Numbered from the stretch's first letter, positions 22,599 through 35,965 are shown. The stretch is DNA of 60,000 nucleotides from Liolophura sinensis (GCF_032854445.1 NC_088302.1:41298191-41358190), one strand, 5' to 3'. Translations and numbers: made by a program. Notes: generated by a model from the sequence alone, not told the origin.

Positions 22599-24976
22599 TC
22601 CTGATGAGGTCAAAGGTCAAGGTCACTGAGGGGTCACTAGATCTTTACAAATGCAGAGGAGAGGGGGCTGCTCCGGTGTTTGTCATAAACAAACACATTT
22701 TCTAGTTATTTCAGTGGTACTTAAAATTATGCTCTGAATTTGACTTGTACATATAGTACATCTTTTGACTTATTTATATACGACTTAACCACAAGTTTTT
22801 GTATCTGATAGCTGGGATCCGGGCGTATGACCTCTGCTAGCTTTTGCTTTTGTTTAGTTTTCCACCAAGTAAGAAGAGCATAAGACCAGTACCTCTTTTT
22901 AAGAAGCTTCAAGTAAGTCTGCATTCTATCCAACATGACCATACATGCCTAGATAGATTTTACTTATTTATTTACCACGTATATGTGCAAACCTTCTTGG
23001 ATCATCTTCCATTTAGCTATAGCCATGAAGTATGTTAAAGCACAAACGGGCGTGCATCTTCATTTATTCAGTTACATTATACTGCGAACCATAAAGTATT
23101 CAGTGCATGTGTGATTTATATTACTTTAAATAATAATAAGAGGTGGAAGGTTGAGACCAAGCTCTCTTCTTTAAAGTCTTATTTACAACAGCATTTGTTG
23201 GTTAATCTTATCTATATATGTGTTAGAACTTGACATAAACCAGAGCATTATAGAACTGTATAATGAGGAAGACGTTGCTGTTGACCGAGAGAAAAAGACG
23301 ACTGAAATTCCTATCATCTTGCAAAATGGCAACAGCCTTCTCATTGTGTGTCTTCTCACGTTGACGCCTCTACAGGTAGACGAGTGAAATAAAGCAGTTG
23401 TAAGACTGATGGCCGTTTGCTATATGCTTAATCTGAATCATCCAGCTGGGCAAGACACTGCCCTCCTCTTCCTGCAGTGAGTAGTATTAAAACACAATAT
23501 TTATCACAAGGACAGAACACCTTCTTTTAACCAGGCACTAAAATCTTTTCACAAGCTCTGTGTTCGAACCTGTTTCAAACCGATACTCTTTGCATTGCCA
23601 TGCACATGCATGGTTGCCAAATGTATATCAATAAAGTTGAAGTTGAGATTAAAAATTTCCAGTGTGTTTTTATTTTGTCGAAAACGGCTCATTTTCTATT
23701 GTATATTTCAAGTTCTAAGAAAGTAAACAACTGGTGAAAGATGTAGAATAAGAAACGCATTCTTAAGATTTTCAAGAAGTTTTTCTTAATTTTCTTGTGT
23801 CACTCCCAAGAAAATTATTTCTGTTTTTAAGTTTGTTTGTTTTTATTGCAAGAAAAAATTTTGGCAGTGTTCCTGTAATTCCATGATTGTGATCAGAACT
23901 CAGAATTTTTTTCTGGATTAAAAAGCATACAGTTGTAAACTGCACACCTTTAATATGTTGAAGATTTTCAACTGTGCATGCTACAACCAGGGCGTCTTAC
24001 TCATTGCCGAATTTACTGAATTTTAAATGATGTCGTTTTAAAATCTGTCCTTCACAACGTATATTATAAATAAGTAATTCCCTGTATAGACTGGAACATT
24101 TACTTCAGGGAACCTCCCTGGCACAGATGACCAGATATGACTATTATGCCCATGATTACTGTGTTCGTGTGTTCGAACACAGTTCTCGCAGCTTTGCCTG
24201 TGGGTTGTATGTGTTACTTTGGGCTCATCTTTCCCCACATATTCGACATATAAAATTCTTCCGTGTCATGTTTAACACCAATCACATAAACAATACTGTA
24301 ATGATTTACCGTGTAAACAAACGGTCAATATAACCTGTGTATACGTAGAGACAGATGACACGTAAGGACAATTTCGATATGGTTTAGTTCAGGTTTAAAT
24401 AAACCGTTTAATTCACTTGGCTACAAGAGATTGGTTTATGGAATTTCCATGGAGTCTTCCATCCACGTGTTTAGAACTTGCAGTCATCCGGGTCCGCCTG
24501 GAAGAGATACAAGCACAGGTTAAACATTAGGCTTGTGTGGTTAGTAATGTATTTGTATGCAGTGTAAACAGCGTAATCATCTTACAATTGCATTTCTTTT
24601 CGGACTTTCAGCCTTGGGCGGGTTTTTAACATTATTATAAAGCCTAACCGGTGTATAAATATACATGTATTATAGGGTTTTAGGGTTCCAGACAGATTCC
24701 AGACTTTGTTAACATATGCATAAAGTATTATTTGTCAGTACATCGATTGCCACCATATGGCTGGAAAATTACCGATGTGGCCTTAAACCATAATCATTCA
24801 TTCGATATAACGAAATGATGCCTAGATTCAAATCGCATAAATGTACCATAGAGCGATTAAAAGACTTAATCATATAACTCATTCATATCATCTCCTGCTG
24901 TTTGATGTTTTATCACTGCTTTATGCACAACTGTACATGTGTTTGTTATAGCTATTTGCATGTTTTTTTCTTTCAG

Positions 24977-25061
24977 CTCAAGCTCTCATTGTTGTCTGGC
25001 GACCACTTGTCTACACGGATTTCACCAAAGGTTACTACGTTAGAGTTTTAAAATTGCCACG
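24977..25061 (+). other. Exon-like segment a, unit 4
   Basis: 85 nt, same form as unit 2 at the acceptor, with VRVLKLP restored at the end. Confidence 0.35.
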
Positions 25062-25492
25062 GTAATATTACTATGTATTTCTACAGTTTTTGAGAAATTT
25101 TTGTCTTCTTCACCATGTAAATATCCCATCATCCGAAGACCGACTTTATTTGTATGTAAGTGTCGCCTAATACACTATAAGACCAATATGGTGTGAATAG
25201 CTGTACATCACATATGGGGAAAATCTCTCAGTAACTTGTCAAAGCTCGGTTGTTTACGATGGCCATTCCGCTTCCATCCGCCCATAAAATTGATGAGTGA
25301 TGAGTATAGGTGAAAAATTCTTGAGTATGGGTTTGGCGTTAAGCATTAATCAAATAAATAAGTAGATAAAACAATAAGTATACCATACCAAGTATATATA
25401 CTGATTAGCATATTATAATTTAGTTCATACTTTTCCCGTGTTAAAAGTGATTTTACTGGTCAAACTATGCAGTGTATGACAATATATACTAA

Positions 25493-28075
25493 CTACATAT
25501 CCCCGAACACATTAAGAGTCTCCATCTCATTCTCCTCCTCTTGGGTCAGAATCTGAAAAGAAATGAGAACGAAAGTCAGCTCTTACTTTCTTCATTTATA
25601 AAGGAATAACACGACAACCATCCTGCAAGTTCTCAACACCATTTGTGACATGACGTTTGTGGGTGGAGGAAACCAGAGAGGCCGGAGGAAACAAGAGAGT
25701 CCGGAGGAAACCAGAGAGCCCAGAGTGAGCCACCATCCATCACCATGCAGATCCCTGGCCACCCTCTTGTTTTGAAACAGCTGCTGATTTGTAGAGAATT
25801 GGGTTTGAACCGCTCACTAGTATTTGATTCAGTTCTTCAATTCTTTAGTGTTTAACGCCTTACTGATGAGTTTTTCAACAATTTTTCGCATAAGCCTTTT
25901 GGCCGGTGTCTGACAAACTGGATTAAAGCCTCAATCAAATCAACGAGGGCGCGATTCGAAGACGAGAATTCACTGCTCAAGGGTCTGACAGTCGGAGCGA
26001 GCCACAGCTCTTACCGTTTCAGGAAACATTTTAACACTTTTGTTTGGTATTTTACGCCTTCCTCAAAAATATTTCACTCATTCGACGTCGGCCAGCATTA
26101 TAGTGGAAGGAAATCGGGCAGTGGCCAAGGGAAAGCCACGATGATGCGGAGATTGGTGACAGACCCTCTCACGTCCGGCCGCAAAGGCAGGACATAAGAG
26201 GCACTGATATATGAAATGTCATAGGGCCTACACGGTATTACAATGTCATACACGGTTTACAATGTCATACACGGTATTACAATGTCATACACGGTATTAC
26301 CATGTCATACACGATATTACAATGTCATATACGGTATTACTCTTTTAGAATGAATAAAAGTATGAAAATTCGAAAAAGAACCGCTGTTTAAATAGCCTGC
26401 ATGCCCAAAAATGCACGATTTACTTCATTTAAATCCACGTAAGAAGTTTGGGTATACTTGAGTTTATATGAAGAAAACGTAATGGTATGGGTTTAATTCC
26501 TGTATGCTTAATATTTACCATTAATGCACGATTGAAAGCTAGAGTTCTGTTTTACTCACATCTCTTTTGCCTTTCCCTCCACAAAGTTTTTTACACCTTT
26601 TACGACAAAACGCAATAGGTTTCACTTTTCGACAGTTCTTGATGCATACTCGTATACACTTGCGTCTCATCGCCGTGCTCTCGTTGATAACAAGTACGCT
26701 GATCAAGAGGACAAAGATAAGCGCCACAGCCTTCATCTGAAATCAGATAGGATTTCCATATAAAAATGCACACGTAACTATAGCAGCATGCAGGCTAAGA
26801 TTCCAGAGTTTAGTCGCTTTACGCGTTGTATCTTTGATATGAACCCATGTTTCCTGTAGAGAAATGAAGGTCTGCATACAAATATACTCTAAATGTGTAA
26901 GGGTGAGTATTGCGGAATCAGCACTTGGGACAAAACAAACCCTCTGTTACCAAATTGTGATATTAGGCCTATAACTATTTCGTCCTCTGTAAATTTGTGT
27001 ACCACAATACAGTTTTTTCTCCAATCCTGATAGGGGCCTTCTTCCATACGCGTAGCCATAACAGGGTTCGTATTTTTCCAAGTTTTTTAACTCGTTAATT
27101 TTCATCGCAATGGTATGCGCAATGGTAGGCAGCTGAAATGTAGTTCACCTGAGCCAGTTATATATGTTTGTATGCTTGGCTTTTAACGTCGTGCCTAACA
27201 TTGTTTCAGTCATATAACGATGAAGAGTCATTAGTTATGTGTATATATACTGTGTCTTCTTACGGCAGGATGAGTCCATGTTGCCGCCACTAAAGTATCA
27301 TACCGAAGACACCAACCAAGAGACCCCACCTTGTCACATTATACTGACACCGGGCCAACCAGTCCTGTCTCCTTCTCTATTCTCTCAGTGCTGAGCGTCA
27401 AGCGAAGCAGCAACACGTAACAACAAAAAGCATCAATAAGCCTTTGGTGCGACCCACCTCGGGTTTGATCCCAGCTCTCCTGACTTGGAGGTGAACGCTC
27501 TAACCATTATGGATTCTGAACCTGTGCTGAGGTCGTCAAAGTTAAGTGTAAGGCGAAACGATAGTGCCTGTATTTATGTCAAACATCTGGGTAGTTACAG
27601 GCGTCTTTATATAAAATGGTATATGCACTAAAATACAAGGTAATGTATCTCTGTAGATGGTGTATAAAGTTATCCATGGATTACCACTGATAAAGTACAA
27701 CATAAAACTTAGGAGCTTACTTAAGGATGCCCACATATATACTAGAACATTAATCTCAGGATCTTAGTAACGAATGTCTACTGATGTAGTATAGCATAAA
27801 GCCCAGCACCTTGCCTATTGATCTACACTAATATACTACAGCACAAAGCTTATAGTCTTACCTACGGATCTACACTAATCTTCAACATAATATGCAGGAG
27901 TGAATGATTATGGTTTAACGCCACATCGGCAATATTTCAGCCATATTGAAACTGAGAATGTTAACTATGGATTTTCACTAATATACTACAGTATGGAGCT
28001 TCAGATCTTACCTTGTGTGTTGTGTTTTCTGTGACGGGTGCAACTCGGCAGACTTCTAAGAAGACAAATGATGAT
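25493..28075 (-). CDS. Six-cysteine cationic secreted peptide precursor, copy 4
   Basis: The UTR exon runs from about 28075 to 28012, exon A is 26736-26560 and exon B is 25552-25493. All are intact with canonical splice sites. The core differs from copies 1 and 3 by Ile41 only and from copy 2 by Thr21. The tail is identical to copies 1 and 2. The promoter lacks the CCAAT segment, as in copy 1. Confidence 0.82.
26213..26340. repeat. Intronic minisatellite, unit 4
   Basis: Same motif, about six copies. Confidence 0.8.
27172..27515 (-). repeat. tRNA-headed SINE, second family, unit 4
   Basis: Orthologous copy with the longer tail form. Confidence 0.7.
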
Positions 28076-28097
28076 GGTGCCAAATCAGTCAGGAGGT

Positions 28098-28105
28098 CTT
28101 TTATA
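28098..28105 (-). promoter_or_regulatory. TATA box of peptide gene copy 4
   Basis: TATAAAAG on the minus strand, followed upstream by a poly-T tract as in copy 1, without the CCAAT segment. Confidence 0.62.
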
Positions 28106-28942
28106 CCTTAATTTATTTCTTTTTTTTTTTTATTTTTAGTTTGAATAAATTTATTGTCGTTGTTTTTTGTTACTCTTCTATGACAGTGATCATGGTAAAA
28201 CTGCCATTCTGCTGATGTGGCCAAGAGGTACGAACAGTGTTTATTGACTGAAGGTGACATAGAAGATGTCACGACATAGCCACGACAAGTACGATGAATT
28301 TACGACGAATGAAACAAAAAACTGGCGGAAATTAACAGCCAATGTAACATAGGGCCCCGTCGCCAGCGATCGCCGACAGTTCATCAGAAAAAATGATAAA
28401 AATAAATTAATAACGTAATGAAAAAATATGCAGTCGTCATCTCAAATACTTAAGACCTGTCGGGCCTAGTAGTATATGAGCCCTGTTGATTGGTCCTGAT
28501 GCCTAGCTCAGAACCGACGGGCGAATCTATTCCGACGGATGGAACTCGAATTACGCGTGTTTGTTTGTTAATTGAAAAAGAACGGGTGTGACGTGAACAC
28601 ATTATATTTATAGTCGAGCCGGCCTCGGGACAAGTCTCCCTTCTCAGAGACCGGCTGAGACGATCTATACAATCCTACGATCTGTTGATGTGGTAAGGCC
28701 AAAAACACTGACTTGGTATATGTTTTTGCCAGTCGCAAGATATGAGCATTAGGAGAGTATTCACATGCTTGCATTATATTGTCAGGTGGTGGGATAAGAT
28801 TTGAAACTATTGTATGCGGTTACAACTGCAGAAAAGCTGCTTTTGAAAGTGTTTGTCAAAATAAAGCGGAGAGAAATAGAAGCTGAACTTACATCGTTAC
28901 TTTTGTGAACTTGGAAATAAGTATGATATTAATTTGCTATCA

Positions 28943-30255
28943 GGGGGCCACCTCTGGCTCTGTCAGGTAATGCTCTTTGTGAAGCCAGCAGGCCTCTGAG
29001 CAATGAGGTTGTGAGTTTGGGTCCTTATCTCTAGGAAAGGTTGGTCAGGAACTTGCGTGTGTCTGGTTTTCCCGGCTCTTCTCAGTTTTCCTAAAAAAAA
29101 CAATGCTGACATATAAGTGAAGTATTCTTGAGCACGGCGTAAAACACAAAGCAAATACCTAATAATTATTAGTGATTTTGATGAAGATCTTCAGCACTTA
29201 GAAGCTGCGCTGATTAATATCAACATGCAGGTTGCATGTTGATATTAATGTACGGTTTCCTTTGGCCATAATCTTGGCAATATCATGAGAGTGAAATAAC
29301 TAATCTATAGCCAAACTTCCTGGAAAGCTCTGAGAAATTTAACTTGGGTGGAGTGCGCTTATCTTATGTTTAAATAATGTTGTGTTAAACACCTGTCAGT
29401 CAGTCGCGCAAGTTTCTCCAAACATTCCATCTGCATTGGAAATTTAGATTTCATACTATTTTGATACTATTTTGGTATTACTGAGGTACAACAGCTAGTA
29501 GCAGCTGATCAAAACAACTACATACAGACCATTCTTTTAACCATCAATAACATGTGGGACGCGCTAGTGTTTTATGGTCTGCACAGGCAGAAAATCAAAC
29601 CTCCTAAAGGATCATATTTGATATTTACCCTATTTTAAATTTAAAAGCACACCACCATTTATTTAAGAAGCATAGCCTATAATTTTCCCCTTAAAAAGTT
29701 AAAATCAAATGCATATGACACATAAGCTGTGCAGTTCCCATATTCACTTGTTGGAAAGGGGCCTCACGTGTCTCAGTCGGGAAAGCGCTTTGTCGAAGCA
29801 ATGAGATTGCGGGTTTGCCTCCCTGTCTGGAAGGTCGGTCAGCAACCTTCCATTTGGCATGGGTTTTCCCGGCTTACCCACTACAATTACACTAACTGCC
29901 GACATATAAATAAAATATTCTTGAGTACGGAGTAATTAAAACTCCAAGCAAAGTAATAGACAACCTCCTGGAAAACTTGGCTCGCTATAGGCTTGTTATA
30001 ATTGCATTTATCTGCAATCTTAAAATATTTAACTCAATGCTGCAAGGGGTCGCCTGCAGTGGCTCAATCAGTCAGTAAAGGCGCTTCGTTCAAGACGTAA
30101 AGCCTCTCAGCACTGAGAGGTTGCGAGTTCGCTTCCTTATCTGGGATGGTCGGCCAGAAACCTGCGTTGCGGAGTTCTATCCGGCTGTCCTCCCGCAATA
30201 ATTCTGACAAGCCGTCATATAAGTGAAAAATCCTTGAGTACGTAGTAAAACAAAG
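28943..30255 (+). repeat. SINEs 1-3 of unit 4
   Basis: Orthologous trio at 28943-29158, 29758-29958 and 30046-30255. The hairpin is at 29213-29249. Confidence 0.7.
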
Positions 30256-32372
30256 TCCTGATGAGGTCAAAGGTCAACGTCACTGAGGGGTCACTAGATC
30301 TTTACAAATGCACAGGAGAGGGTGCTGCTTCGGTGTTTGTCATAAACAAACACATTTTCTAGTTATTTCAGTGGTACTTAAAATTATGCTCTGAATTTGA
30401 CTTGTACATATAGTACATCTTTTGACTTATTTATATACGACTTAACCACAAGTTTTTGTATCTGATAGCTGGGATGCGGGCGTATGACCTCTGCTAGCTT
30501 TTGCTTTTGTTTAGTTTTCCACCAAGTAAGAAGAGCAAGAGACCAGTACCTCTTTTTAAGAAGCTTCAAGTAAGTCTGCATGACCATACATGCCTAGATA
30601 GATTTTACTTATTTATTTACCACGTATATGTGCAAACCTTCTTGGATCAACTTCCATTTAGCTATAGCCATGAAGTATGTTAAAGCACAAACGGGCGTGC
30701 ATCTTCATTTATTCAGTTACATTATACTGCGAACCATAAAGTATTCAGTGCATGTGTGATTGATATTACTGTAAGTAATAATAAGAGGTGGAAGGTTAAG
30801 ACCAATCTCTCTTCTTTAAAGTCTTATTTACAGCAGCATTTGTTGGTTAATCTTATCTATATATGTGTTAGAACTTGACATAAACCAGAGCATTATAGAA
30901 CTGTAAAATGAGGAAGACGTTGCTGTTGACCGAGAGAAAAAGACGACTGAAATTCCTATCATCTTGCAAAATGGCAACAGCCTTCTCATTGTGTGTCTTC
31001 TCACGTTGACGCCTCTACAGGTAGACGAGGTTGAGATTAAAAATTTCCAGTGTGTTTTTGTTTTGAAGAAAACGGCTCATTTTCTCTTGTATATTTCTAG
31101 TTCTAAGAAAGTAAACAACTGGTGAAAGATGTAGAATAAGAACCGCATTCTTAAGATTTTCAAGAAGTTTTTCTTAATTTTCTTGTGTCACTCCCAAGAA
31201 AATTATTTCTGTTTTTAAGTTTGTTTTTTTTTATTGCAAGAAAAAATTTTGGCAGTGTTCCTGTAATTCCATGATTGTGATCAGAACTCTGAATTTTTTT
31301 CTGGATTAAAAAGCATACAGTTGTATACTGCACACCTTTAAGATGTTGAAGATTTTCAACTGTGCATGCTACAACCAGGGCGTCTTACTCATTGCCGAAT
31401 TTACTGAATTTTAAATGATGTCGTTTTAAAATCTGTCCTTCACAACGTATATTATAAATAAGTAATTCCCTGTATAGACTGGAACATTTACTTCAGGGAA
31501 CCTCCCTGGCACAGATGACCAGATATGACTATTATGCCCTTGATTACTGTGTTCGTGTGTTCGAACACAGTTCTCGCAGCTTTGCATGTGGGTTGTATGT
31601 GTTACTTTGGGCTCATCTTTCCCCACATATTCGACATATATGCGAAAAAATTCTTCCGTGTCATGTTTAACACCAATCACATAAACAATACTGTAATGAT
31701 TCACCGTGTAAACAAACGGTCAGTATAACCTGTGTATACGTAGAGACAGATGACACGTAAGGACAATTTCGATATGGTTTAGTTCAGGTTTAAATAAACC
31801 GTTTAATTCACTTGGCTACAAGAGATTGGTTTATGGAATTTCCATGGAGTTTTCCATCCACGTGTTTAGAACTTGCAGTCATCCGGGTCCGCCTGGAAGA
31901 GATACAAGCACAGGTTAAACATTAGGCTTGTGTGGTTAGTAATGTAATTGTATGCACTTTAAACAGCGTAATCATCTTACAGTTGGATTTGTTTTCGGAC
32001 TTTCAGCCTTGGGCGGGTTTTTAACATTATTATAAAGCCTAACCGGTGTATAAATATACATGTATTATAGGATTTTAGGGTTCCAGACAGATTCCGGACT
32101 TTGTTAACATATGCATAAAGTATTATTTGTCAGTACATCGATTGCCACCATATGGCTGGAAAATTACCGATGTGGCCTTAAACCATAATCCTTCATTCGA
32201 TATAACGAAATGATGCCTAGATTCAAATCGCATAAATGTACCATACAGCGATTAAAAGACTTAATCATATAACTCATTCACATCATCTCCTGCTGTTTGA
32301 TGTTTTATCACTGCTTTATGCACAACTGTACATGTGTTTGTTATAGCTATTTGCATGCTTTTTTTCTTTCAG

Positions 32373-32464
32373 CTGTCTATGCAAGCTCTCATTGTTGTTT
32401 GGAGACCACTTGTCTACACGGATTTCACCAAAGGTTACTACGTTAGAGTTTTAAAATTGCCACG
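32373..32464 (+). other. Exon-like segment a, unit 5 (longer form)
   Basis: 92 nt, the same form as unit 3. Segments b and c are missing from this truncated unit, so it is orphaned here. Confidence 0.35.
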
Positions 32465-32895
32465 GTAATATTACTATGTATTTCTACAGTTTTTGAGAAA
32501 TTTTTGTCTTCTTCACCATGTAAATATCCCATCATCCGAAGACCGACTTTATTTGTATGTAAGTGTCGCCTAATACACTATAAGACCAATATGGTGTGAA
32601 TATCTGTATATCACATATGGGGAAAATCTCTCAGTAACTTGTCAAAGCTCGGTTGTTTACGATGGCCATTCCGCTTCCATCCGCCCATAAAACTGATGAG
32701 TGATGAGTATAGGTGAAAAATTCTTGAGTATGGGTTTGGCGTTAAGCATTGATCAAATAAATAAGTAGATAAAACAATAAGTATACCATACCAAGTATAT
32801 ATACTGATTAGCATATTATAATTTAGTTTATACTTTTCCCGTGTTTAAAGTGATTTTACTGGTCAAACCATGCAGTGTATGACAATATATACTAA

Positions 32896-34003
32896 CTACA
32901 TATCCCCGAACACTTTAAGAATCTCCATCTCATTCTCCTCCTCTTGGGTCAAAATCTGAAAAGAAATGGGAACGAAAGTCAGCTCTTACTTTCTTCCTGC
33001 AAGTTCTCTCCATTTGAGACATGACGTTTGTGGGTGGAGGAAACCAGAGAGCCCGGAGGAAACCAGAGAGTCCGGAGGGGACCAGAGAGCCCGGAGTGAG
33101 CCACCATCCATCACCATGCAGATCCCTGGCCACCCTCTTGTTTTAAAACAGCTGCTGATCTGGAGAGAATTGGGTTTGAACCACTCATTTGATTCATTTA
33201 TTTATTTCATAAATGTTTAACGCCTTACTGTTTCAACAATTTTTCACATAAGCCCTTTGGCCGGTATCTGATTAAAGCCTCAATCAAACCAACAAGAGCG
33301 CGATTCGAAGACGAGAATTCACTGTTCAAGGGTCTGACAGTCGGAGCGAGCCACAGCTCTTACCGTCTCAGGAAAGTTTTTGATACATTTATTTGGTAGT
33401 TTACGCCGTCCTTAAGAATATTTCACTCATTCGACGTCGGCCATCATTATAGTGGAAGGAAATAGGACAGAGCCCAGGGGAAAGCCACAACTATGCGGAG
33501 ATTGATCACAGACCCTCTCACGTACGGCCGCAAAGGGAGGACATAAGAGGCACTGATACATGAAGTGTCATACACGGTATTACAATGTCATATACGGTAT
33601 TACAATGTCATATACGGTATTACTCCTTTAGAATGAATAAAAGTATGAACATTCGAAAAAACAACAGGATGCACGATGCACGATTTACTACATTTAAATC
33701 CACGTAAGAAGTTTGGGTATACTTGAGTTTATATGACGAAAACGTAATGGTATGGGTTTAATTCCTGCATGCTTAATATTTACCATTAATGTACGCTTAA
33801 AAGCTAGAGTTCTGCTTTATTCACATCTCTTTTGCCTCTCCATCCACAAAGTTTTTTACACTTTTTATGATAATACGCAAGAGGTCTCACTTTTCGACAG
33901 AGCTTGATGCATATTCGTGTACACTCGCGCTTCCAATAGCCGTGTTCTAGTTGATAACAAGTAGGCTGATCAAGAGGACAAAGATAAGCGCCACAGCCTT
34001 CAT
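32896..34003 (-). pseudogene. Six-cysteine peptide pseudogene, copy 5
   Basis: The ATG is at 34003 and the first 18 codons match the signal peptide. Codon 19 is TAG (33949-33947). A two-base insertion follows before the core. The core, read in the shifted frame, keeps CTRICIKLC and KCKKLCG but has YYH in place of the stretch containing the fourth cysteine (Cys44). Exon B (32955-32896) is still open and in frame. The promoter and first exon seen in the other units are absent, because the unit breaks off at about 34827. A longer open frame (33804-34040) exists only because it reads the wrong frame across the signal region. Confidence 0.85.
33563..33625. repeat. Intronic minisatellite, unit 5 (short)
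   Basis: About three copies of the same motif. Confidence 0.75.
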
Positions 34004-34440
34004 CTGAAATCAGATAGGATTTCCGTATAAAAATGCACACGTAACTATAGCAGCATGCAGGCTGAGATTCCAGAGTTTAGCCGCTTTACGCGTTGTATCT
34101 TTGATATGAACCCATGTTTCCTGTAGAGAAATGAAGGTCTGCATACAAATATACTCTAAATGTGTAAGGGTGAGTATTGCGGAATCAGCACTTGGGACAA
34201 AACAAACCCTCTGTTACCAAATTGTGATATTAGGCCTATAACTATTTCGTCCTCTGTGAATTTGTGTACCACAATACAGTTTTTTCTCCAATCCTGATAG
34301 GGGCCTTCTTCCATACGCGTAGCCATAACAGGGTTCGTATTTTTCCAACTTTTTTAACTCGTTAATTTTCATCGCAATGGTATGCGCAATGGTAGGCAGC
34401 TGAAAAGTAGTTCACCTGAGCCAGTTATATATGTTTGTAT

Positions 34441-34780
34441 GCTTGGCTTTTAACGTCGTGCCTAACATTGTTTCAGTCATATAACGATGAAGAGTCATTA
34501 GTCATGTGTATATATACTGTGTCTTCTTACGGCAGGATGAGTCCATGCTGCCGCCACTAAAGTATCGTGCCGAAGACACCAACCAAGAGACCCCACCTTG
34601 TCACATTATACTGACACCGGGCCAACCAGTCCTGTCTCCTTCTCTAATCTCTCAGTGCTGAGCGTCAAGCGAAGCAGTAACACGTAACAACAAAAAGCAT
34701 CAACAAGCCTTTGGTGCGACCCGCCTCGGGTTTGACCCCAGCTCTCCTGACTTGGAGGTGGACGCTCTAACCATTATGGA
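34441..34780 (-). repeat. tRNA-headed SINE, second family, unit 5
   Basis: Orthologous copy with the longer tail form. It is the last element before the unit breaks off. Confidence 0.7.
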
Positions 34781-34919
34781 TTCTGAACGTGTGCTGAGGT
34801 CGTCAAATTTAAGTGTAAGGCGAAACACTTAATGCCTGGATTAACTCAGAGTTTATCGTACTTAGATAATTCAACAGTATGGCTTTCTATCATACTGTTT
34901 TTTTTTCTATTTTGACAGA

Positions 34920-35062
34920 TTGAACTCGAATTACGCGTTTGTGTTTGTTAACTGAAGAAGAACGGGTGTAACGTAGACACAGTATATTCATAGTTAAGCC
35001 GGCCCAGGGAGCTGTCTCCGATCTCAGCGAATGGCTGAGGCGACCTCTACAACCCTACGGCA
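34920..35062. repeat. Degraded block of the tandem unit beyond the array end
   Basis: Matches unit 1 at about 5617-5760 (gaactcgaattacgcgtttg, gaagaacgggtg, agtatattcatag) but is clearly more diverged than unit 5 itself. About 1 kb that includes the peptide gene promoter is missing between it and 34827. It could also be an independent dispersed repeat. Confidence 0.55.
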
Positions 35063-35880
35063 AAGACTGTTGTCTAGGTTACGCCACAAGGAAGTCGCGT
35101 CTTTGGTATTTTAAAAACTGTTCGATGGTGGATATCTACAAACGTGCTTCATAGTAAACCTAACCCATACAAGGAAAGACTCTCATTAGCTCGTCATTGT
35201 TTAGAAAATAAAAATTATAAAAGTTTTCATATAATCGGGTAAGAAAGACAGTTCAATTAGTATTCCTACAAATGTCGCATCAGTTTACCAGTTTAAGTCG
35301 CTGATAAAGGTAATATACATTCGTAGAAGAATCCAGACGACCAAACCATAGCAACTTTTATTGCAAAGTTTTCATGCTATAAATCGAATTCAACAGTAAG
35401 GGTTATGCTTGTAACGTGTAACATTTGTATATGGAGCGGTTCTAAATCATTTCAGTATGTTTTCTGTAACAGGACTACGGAGTTAAAGTTATGTATTAAA
35501 TTTGTGTATTTGTACAATGACATACCCACGTGGTTTACTCATGTTAACAATATACACATTTCTTAAAAACCTGTAAATAGCTCAAGTTTGTAAATTTTGC
35601 GTGAATATCCTTTAGGGCGCAGAGAGGGACATGTACCTCGAGTTCATTTCAGCAGAATTGTTAATTAGTTCAGGAATAACAACGTTCGGGTGTCAAACTC
35701 AGGTCGGTTTTGCGGTTATAGGTTATAGATGATGCAAGTGGCTCATGAACAAATAAGAACTCAGTTCAGGAAATACAGTGTTCAGGAAATAAAAACGTTC
35801 AGGAAATACAGTGTTATGCTACAAATATTTAATAAAACGACTCGTTTTGTTATGTCAGCGAGAACACTTAATGCCAGAAG
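35063..35880. other. Unique DNA, nothing recognised
   Basis: AT-rich with no convincing coding frame, splice-bordered segment or repeat. Confidence 0.4.
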
Positions 35881-35888
35881 CAAAAGAT

Positions 35889-35893
35889 TTTGT

Positions 35894-35965
<72 letters not shown>

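Larger units (their letters stand above)
16308..23871. repeat. Tandem unit 3 (7.6 kb)
   Basis: Same gene order as unit 2. It shares the unit 2 promoter class, but in the intron-1 SINE it has the longer gtgcctaacattg form shared with units 4 and 5. Many small deletions lie at 17800-18370, one of them in the last coding exon of the peptide gene. Confidence 0.9.
23872..31259. repeat. Tandem unit 4 (7.4 kb)
   Basis: Resembles unit 1 in the promoter and around 28850-29430. A deletion of about 270 bp at 31029/31030 joins ...gtagacgag to gttgagatt. It removes the end of exon-like segment c and the AATAAA signal present in units 1-3. Confidence 0.9.
31260..34827. repeat. Truncated tandem unit 5
   Basis: The most divergent copy. 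It matches the others up to ...aggcgaaac at about 34827, then breaks. The promoter and first exon of the peptide gene and everything beyond are missing, except for a degraded block at 34920-35062. Confidence 0.88.

Noticed and set aside
33804-34040. 78-codon ORF in unit 5 as an intact peptide gene
   Set aside because: Its N-terminal part is the wrong frame of the signal region. The true frame has a TAG and a 2-bp insertion, and one cysteine is lost.
905-34827. Tandem array as an assembly artefact
   Set aside because: Units differ by private insertions, deletions and a truncated end copy, which a simple duplication artefact would not give. Long reads would still be needed to fix copy number.
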